Positions 5,924-9,111 of a DNA stretch of 9,111 nucleotides are shown here, piece after piece. The translations under genes and the position numbers were made by a program. The stretch spans positions 1 to 9,111 of the forward strand of contig JAAZOZ010000362.1 of the NCBI GenBank assembly GCA_012797505.1, in the 5' to 3' direction. Below the pieces are notes generated by a model. It did not search any database. It saw only the letters and a program-made list of their open reading frames with translations, and was not told the origin of the DNA. The stretch comes from Smithella sp. (GTDB lineage Bacteria; Desulfobacterota; Syntrophia; Syntrophales; Smithellaceae). Within the stretch, counting starts at the first letter, position 1. The number at the start of each line of letters is the position of its first letter.

Positions 5924-7750
5924 ATGGGAGGCAGGATGGCCGGATGGATTCGTAACGCCAGGTTAGGAATGTTTCTCAATCTTTGCATCGGCGGCTTCTT
6001 TATTCTTGCCGCCGTCGTTGTGGTTGTCAGCGTTAACTACAACATGCGCGAGCAGGCGCTTGTCGAAGCGCAGTCGAAAGCCCGCATTATCCTGGATCGT
6101 AATCTTGCCACCCATACCTACTTCTCCCGGATTATGAAACCCAGTATTTTTGCCTGGAGCGAACCGTTCCGCTCGAAAGACTACTTCGACCATACGTGGA
6201 TGTCCTCCACCTATGCGCTCCGCGAGATCGAAAAGTTTTTCAAGGCTTTAAACCCTTCCGGATATTCCTTTAAAGATTCGGCCGTTGACGCCAGAAGTCC
6301 GGAGAACGAGGCGGATGAATATGAAAAGGTTTTCTTTGAAAATATCAAAGCCGGCCGGCAGCCGGAAACGGAGTCCAAAGTCCGCAACATCGGCGGGAAG
6401 CCTTATCTGGTTGTCTTGAGAAAAGGCGAGGTGATGGAGGCATCCTGTCTGAGATGCCATAGTCGTCCCGAAAACGCTCCGAAAGGATTGACGGATTACT
6501 ACGGATCGGAGAGAAGCTTTAACCGTCGGGAAGGAGAATTGGCCAGTATTGTTTCACTGCGCATCCCGCTGGCGGAAGCCTATGCGGCGGCCAATATGTT
6601 TTCCTTGAAGCTTTCCGCCATCCTGCTGGTTGTTCTGCTCTGTCTGTTTGGCATTCAGTTTTGGCTCTACAGACGCTACCTCCTGGCGCCTCTTGAGATT
6701 ATTCGTGAAAAGGCAAATAAAATCGCGACACAAGAGGGGCATTTGGGCGAAGAACTTCCTCAGCCTTTTGGAAGAGAAATCGGCGAACTCACCGCTACGT
6801 TCAACGAGATGTCGGTGAAACTTCGTCATGACCGGGACCATCTGGAAGAACTTGTCCAAAAACGAACTGAATCTCTGCGGGAAAGCGAGAAGCGCTATCA
6901 TTCCCTTTTTGAAAATATGCTCGAAGGGTTTGCCTACTGCCGGATGATCTATGACGACAATGGACGTCCGGCGGACTTTATCTATCTGGATGTCAACTCG
7001 GGATTCGAGCGTTTAACGGGGCTCACGGATGTGACGGGGAAGAAAGTCACCGAGGCGATTCCGGGCGTTAAAGAGTTGACCCCGGAGTTGTTCGAGATAT
7101 ACGGCCGGGTCGCGTTGACCGGCAATCCTGAAAAATTTGAAATCGATTTCAAGCCACTGGGGAAACAGTTGTCCATTTCGGTTTACAGCCCCGAAAAGGG
7201 TTACTTTGTCGCTGTTTTTGATGATGTTACCGAACGCAAGCTCTATGAAGATAAATTGAAACATTTTGCCGTTCATGATCAGCTTACCGGACTTTTAAAC
7301 AGACGCGGTCTGGAGGAAAATCTCAGCCGGACCATTGCGAAAGCGAAGCGCGGAGGGGTCAGCTCGCTTCTCTATACGGACCTTGACAACTTCAAGGATG
7401 TCAACGACACCATCGGCCACAGCGCGGGCGATGAAGTTCTGATGATTCTGGCTGATCTCCTCAAGGCGGCGTTGCGGACGGAGGATATCGTCTTTCGGCT
7501 TGGGGGAGACGAGTTTGCCGTTTTGCTCGACGGCATCGACGGCGGGGATGCCCTGCTGGCCGCGGAGCGTCTGCGCGCAGCCGTTGAGGCGCATCGCTTT
7601 GAGTTGGAGGGCCGGGTGTTCCCTTTGAGTCTGAGCATCGGCCTCGTCAAAATTGATGGAACCCTGGCGCTGGGAGAGCTTTTGTCTCAAGCAGACACAG
7701 CCATGTACAGGGCAAAGGCGCAGGGCAAAAACCGGGTGGTGGCGACATAG
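5924..7750 (+). CDS. Membrane diguanylate cyclase with periplasmic heme-type DUF3365 sensor
   Basis: A 608-residue inner-membrane sensor that makes c-di-GMP from two GTP. Order: TM1 at about residues 14-38; a periplasmic Tll0287-like/DUF3365 domain at about 45-215 with the c-type heme motif CLRCH (Cys175, Cys178, His179); TM2 at about 229-249; HAMP at about 250-305; a short coiled coil; PAS at about 322-440; GGDEF at about 445-605. The active site is intact: GGDEF at 527-531, metal Asp486 in TDLDNF, and an RTED inhibitory I-site (518-521) five residues before GGDEF, implying product feedback. No EAL domain is present. Two starts compete: ATG 5924 with GAGGAG three bases upstream, and ATG 5936 with GGGAGG four bases upstream. 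A TTGACA at 5893 has no convincing -10. Redox, NO or another heme ligand is a plausible input by family analogy. Confidence 0.92.
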   Translation: MGGRMAGWIRNARLGMFLNLCIGGFFILAAVVVVVSVNYNMREQALVEAQSKARIILDRNLATHTYFSRIMKPSIFAWSEPFRSKDYFDHTWMSSTYALREIEKFFKALNPSGYSFKDSAVDARSPENEADEYEKVFFENIKAGRQPETESKVRNIGGKPYLVVLRKGEVMEASCLRCHSRPENAPKGLTDYYGSERSFNRREGELASIVSLRIPLAEAYAAANMFSLKLSAILLVVLLCLFGIQFWLYRRYLLAPLEIIREKANKIATQEGHLGEELPQPFGREIGELTATFNEMSVKLRHDRDHLEELVQKRTESLRESEKRYHSLFENMLEGFAYCRMIYDDNGRPADFIYLDVNSGFERLTGLTDVTGKKVTEAIPGVKELTPELFEIYGRVALTGNPEKFEIDFKPLGKQLSISVYSPEKGYFVAVFDDVTERKLYEDKLKHFAVHDQLTGLLNRRGLEENLSRTIAKAKRGGVSSLLYTDLDNFKDVNDTIGHSAGDEVLMILADLLKAALRTEDIVFRLGGDEFAVLLDGIDGGDALLAAERLRAAVEAHRFELEGRVFPLSLSIGLVKIDGTLALGELLSQADTAMYRAKAQGKNRVVAT

Positions 7751-7803
7751 CCCGCCGGAATAGTTGCCAGTATGTCTTCCGAATTTTTCTCCTCGATGAA
7801 GGG

Positions 7804-7825
7804 GTGCGGGGGTTTCCCCCCGCGC
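7804..7825. terminator. G+C-rich hairpin between convergent genes
   Basis: GCGGGGG (7806-7812) pairs perfectly with CCCCCGC (7817-7823) around TTTC, extended to nine pairs by a T-G wobble and G-C. It lies between the diguanylate cyclase stop and the hicB stop. Neither strand shows a T-run next to it, so it would be a strong structure rather than a classical intrinsic terminator. Confidence 0.45.
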
Positions 7826-7867
7826 TTAGGAATCACTATGATGGAGTTGGGATACTTCCCTCTGCTG

Positions 7868-8197
7868 CTATCGGCTTAACTTCGATCCAGCAATCCGATT
7901 CAAGCTTACACCTGACTCCGCTGCCTGGATGGCAAGATTTCTGTGCACTTCAGGAGGGACACGCACCATAAATTTGCCGCTGTATCTCTTGCCAGAAATC
8001 GGTGCAGGTATCTCTTCACCAGCATCACTCATGTCTTTAATCACATCATCGACCACCTCTCGTATACCCTTTAGCGCCGATTCGGGTGTTTTGCTAAGCC
8101 AGCTCAAGCTGGGAAATTCGGCACATAAACCAACATATTCCTGGTCATCTTCTGACCAGATCACACGGTAAGCATAACGATCATTTTTCAATGGCAT
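7868..8197 (-). CDS. hicB: HicB-family antitoxin
   Basis: A 109-residue type II antitoxin that neutralises HicA and normally represses its own operon. The N-terminal partial RNase H-like fold starts YAYRVIWSEDDQEYVGLCAEFPSL, with the family's Y-x-V-x-W-x-E-D-x-x-Y-V pattern and the helix TPESALKGIREVV. The C-terminal ribbon-helix-helix spans about residues 73-107 (SGKFMVRVPPEVHRNLAIQA, then SGVSLNRIAGSKL) and should bind DNA. The ATG at 8197 is chosen because GGAGG lies six bases before it; an upstream TTG at 8218 would swallow that site. It overlaps the hicA end by 17 bases, so translation is coupled. Full length for the family. Likely DNA target: the palindrome in the hicA promoter. Confidence 0.93.
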   Translation of the reverse strand: MPLKNDRYAYRVIWSEDDQEYVGLCAEFPSLSWLSKTPESALKGIREVVDDVIKDMSDAGEEIPAPISGKRYSGKFMVRVPPEVHRNLAIQAAESGVSLNRIAGSKLSR

Positions 8198-8441
8198 TTT
8201 CAACCTCCAATTTCTCAATAGCCAACAATACCTGCTTTACCTGGTATGATTTGGCTTTCCCTTTATTGTTTTGAATATTGATCCGCGGATCTCTTTTCCA
8301 CGGTGTCTTATAAACATGATGACTGCCGTCTTTCTGTCGTGCCTGGCCAAAATAAGAGATACAGACCTTGCTTAAATCGGCAAATCGGACATTCGCGGGA
8401 TTATTTTTCATCTTTGCAAGAATATCTTCGATGCTGGCCAT
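8181..8441 (-). CDS. hicA: HicA-family mRNA interferase toxin
   Basis: An 86-residue toxin of the HicA family, which folds like a dsRNA-binding domain and cleaves mRNA. Seen: DGSHHVYKTPW with His42 in the position of the catalytic His of E. coli HicA, then DPRINIQNNKGKAKSYQVKQ and the closing helix VLLAIEKLE. Length and motif order match the longer HicA variant that starts SIEDILAKMKNNPANVRF. The key residues appear intact, so it is probably active. No Shine-Dalgarno sequence is visible before the ATG at 8441, and the predicted transcription start is only a few bases away, so the message may be leaderless or nearly so. Weak toxin translation followed by a strongly marked hicB start would favour antitoxin excess. 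Confidence 0.93.
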   Translation of the reverse strand: MASIEDILAKMKNNPANVRFADLSKVCISYFGQARQKDGSHHVYKTPWKRDPRINIQNNKGKAKSYQVKQVLLAIEKLEVENAIEK

Positions 8442-8444
8442 GCG

Positions 8445-8504
8445 TCATATAGTATCAATATTGATATTTATGTCAATCTTTTTTTCGTTGGCCAGAAAAT
8501 CCAT
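8445..8504 (-). pseudogene. Remnant start of a DUF5615 (PIN-like) toxin gene
   Basis: The DUF433 stop and a following ATG overlap as TAATG (8506-8502), the arrangement of a coupled toxin gene. The frame reads MDFLANE and then KKIDININIDT before a stop at 8445. DUF433 antitoxins are typically followed by DUF5615 PIN-like toxins, whose first residues commonly resemble M-K/D-F-L-A-D/N-E. Only these seven codons fit; the rest of the frame is the hicAB promoter. I read it as a toxin gene lost by deletion or by arrival of hicAB. Chance resemblance of so short a stretch remains possible. Confidence 0.5.
8449..8476 (-). promoter_or_regulatory. hicAB promoter with palindromic operator
   Basis: On the minus strand, TTGACA (8476-8471) and TACTAT (8454-8449) are 16 bases apart. 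The spacer and -10 are covered by a perfect 14-bp palindrome, TATCAATATTGATA (8453-8466). A palindrome in this place is what an autorepressing ribbon-helix-helix HicB would bind; that binding is inference. Confidence 0.62.
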
Positions 8505-8752
8505 TAGAGGGCCTCCGCCGAAAGCGGATAGAGGAATTCCTCGCGCATGCAATCGTGTGTATAGGCAAAAACGGCCAGCAGAATTTCTTTTGTCAAATTG
8601 GGATAATTTTCGAGGATTTGATTTTCCGTCCATCCTTGCGCATAGAGTCCGAGAATAAACTCAACCGAGAGCCGGGTGCCCTTTACGACCGGTTTACCCA
8701 AAAGGACATCCGGATCTGAATGTATAAAGTTTCCCCATTCAATCTTTTTCAT
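8504..8752 (-). CDS. DUF433-family antitoxin, apparently orphan
   Basis: An 82-residue helix-turn-helix protein of the DUF433 family, usually the antitoxin partner of a DUF5615 PIN-like nuclease. Diagnostic pattern: FIHSDPDVLLGKPVVKGTRL (about residues 9-28), SVEFILGLYAQGWTENQIL, then YPNLTKEILLAVFAYTHD. Complete for the family. The ATG at 8752 is chosen because AGGAGG lies seven bases upstream; the frame is open further up without family similarity. A TACAAT at 8776-8771 (minus) is a candidate -10, but no good -35 fits. Its stop overlaps the ATG of what seems a truncated toxin, and hicA follows about 60 bases later, so read-through into hicAB is possible. Confidence 0.85.
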   Translation of the reverse strand: MKKIEWGNFIHSDPDVLLGKPVVKGTRLSVEFILGLYAQGWTENQILENYPNLTKEILLAVFAYTHDCMREEFLYPLSAEAL

Positions 8753-8909
8753 ACTATATCCTCCTTGCACATTGTAGCGCTCAAATGCTTGGATACATCC
8801 GGCGCAACTTCTATCACAAATAAATAATAATATCAAATAAATATGTTATCGTTTCCGTCGTAGTCGGCTTCCGTGTTTTTGTAGGGCGGGTTCTCCGATC
8901 ACGCCGTTT

Positions 8910-9110
8910 TTAATTTTCCTGTTGGTTTCGGACTGCTCGGGGAGCAGTCCCTCCATTTCTAATGCGTTTGGGTTTTTTCGGCGCAAAGAGGCTGGTGTAT
9001 TTCTGGTAGAGTTCAAAGAGGAAGGCGACGCGTTCGGCTTCGGTTTTAAGATTGGTTTTGCCGTAGGCGGCATCAACGGTGCGGTCGAGGGTTTGATGGG
9101 TTTTAAGAAG
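8910..9110 (-). CDS. Type IIG (MmeI-like) restriction-methyltransferase, C-terminal tail
   Basis: The last 66 residues of a protein whose gene begins beyond the right edge. The stretch HQTLDRTVDAAYGKTNLKTE followed by ERVAFLFELYQKYTSLF closely matches, by recollection, the end of large class I SAM-dependent DNA methyltransferases of the MmeI/type IIG kind, where one chain carries nuclease, methyltransferase and target-recognition parts. The final 22 or so residues (PKKPKRIRNGG onward) are basic, low in similarity and encode a perfect hairpin, so the original stop may have lain near KPKR. The stop is TAA at 8912-8910. Whether the rest of the enzyme is intact cannot be seen. Confidence 0.72.
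   Translation of the reverse strand, partial: LLKTHQTLDRTVDAAYGKTNLKTEAERVAFLFELYQKYTSLFAPKKPKRIRNGGTAPRAVRNQQEN
8930..8950. repeat. Perfect nine-base-pair hairpin inside the methyltransferase tail
   Basis: GGACTGCTC (8930-8938) and GAGCAGTCC (8942-8950) are exact inverse complements around GGG. It lies within the last codons of the methyltransferase frame. There is no T-run beside it on either strand, so a mobile palindrome or 3'-end structure is more likely than a classical terminator. The DNA between here and the DUF433 gene (8753-8909) holds an A+T-rich tract at about 8818-8845 and no gene that I can support. Confidence 0.5.
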
Positions 9111-9111
9111 C

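Noticed and set aside
8846..9076. A 76-codon minus-strand frame ending in VIGEPALQKHGSRLRRKR
   Set aside because: Over most of its length it is out of frame with the recognisable methyltransferase tail and has no start signal. The last part may be a translated dispersed repeat rather than a protein.

Overview
The window looks like chromosomal DNA of a Gram-negative, probably anaerobic bacterium, most likely of the Desulfobacterota (deltaproteobacterial) type. This rests on the mix of genes: a CoA ligase, large multi-domain sensor cyclases, a periplasmic c-type-heme signalling protein and type II toxin-antitoxin pairs. It also rests on good E. coli-like sigma-70 promoters. No marker gene fixes the taxon, so the assignment is inference.

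Region 1 (1-900): the 3' end of a histidinol-phosphate aminotransferase gene (hisC), followed 42 nt later by a STAS-domain anti-sigma-factor-antagonist-like protein. A candidate terminator follows, facing a convergent gene. Region 2 (897-3618, minus strand): an overlapping pair encoding a small coiled-coil protein and a 755-residue GAF-GAF-PAS class III nucleotidyl cyclase, predicted to make cAMP. Region 3 (3650-3950): a divergent promoter region. Its plus-strand side carries a perfect TTGACA-17-TATAAT promoter driving an unannotated-looking 49-codon membrane micro-protein.

Region 4 (4093-5786): a promoter and a 543-residue AMP-forming acyl-CoA synthetase. Region 5 (5787-5923): a compact cluster of palindromes resembling REP elements. 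Region 6 (5924-7750): a membrane diguanylate cyclase with a periplasmic Tll0287-like (DUF3365) sensor containing a CxxCH heme motif, then HAMP, PAS and GGDEF with an intact I-site. cAMP-type and c-di-GMP-type signalling enzymes therefore sit within a few kilobases of each other.

Region 7 (7800-9111, all minus strand, visibly more A+T-rich in its middle) is an accessory or defence-like segment. It holds the C-terminal tail of a type IIG/MmeI-like DNA methyltransferase-restriction enzyme, a DUF433 antitoxin, what looks like the first seven codons of its lost DUF5615 toxin, and a complete hicAB toxin-antitoxin operon with a palindromic operator in its promoter. I see no RNA genes, CRISPR arrays or complete transposons. 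The most unusual items are the broken DUF433-DUF5615 pair abutting hicAB, the micro-protein with a consensus promoter, and the palindrome cluster. None amounts to a demonstrably new system.
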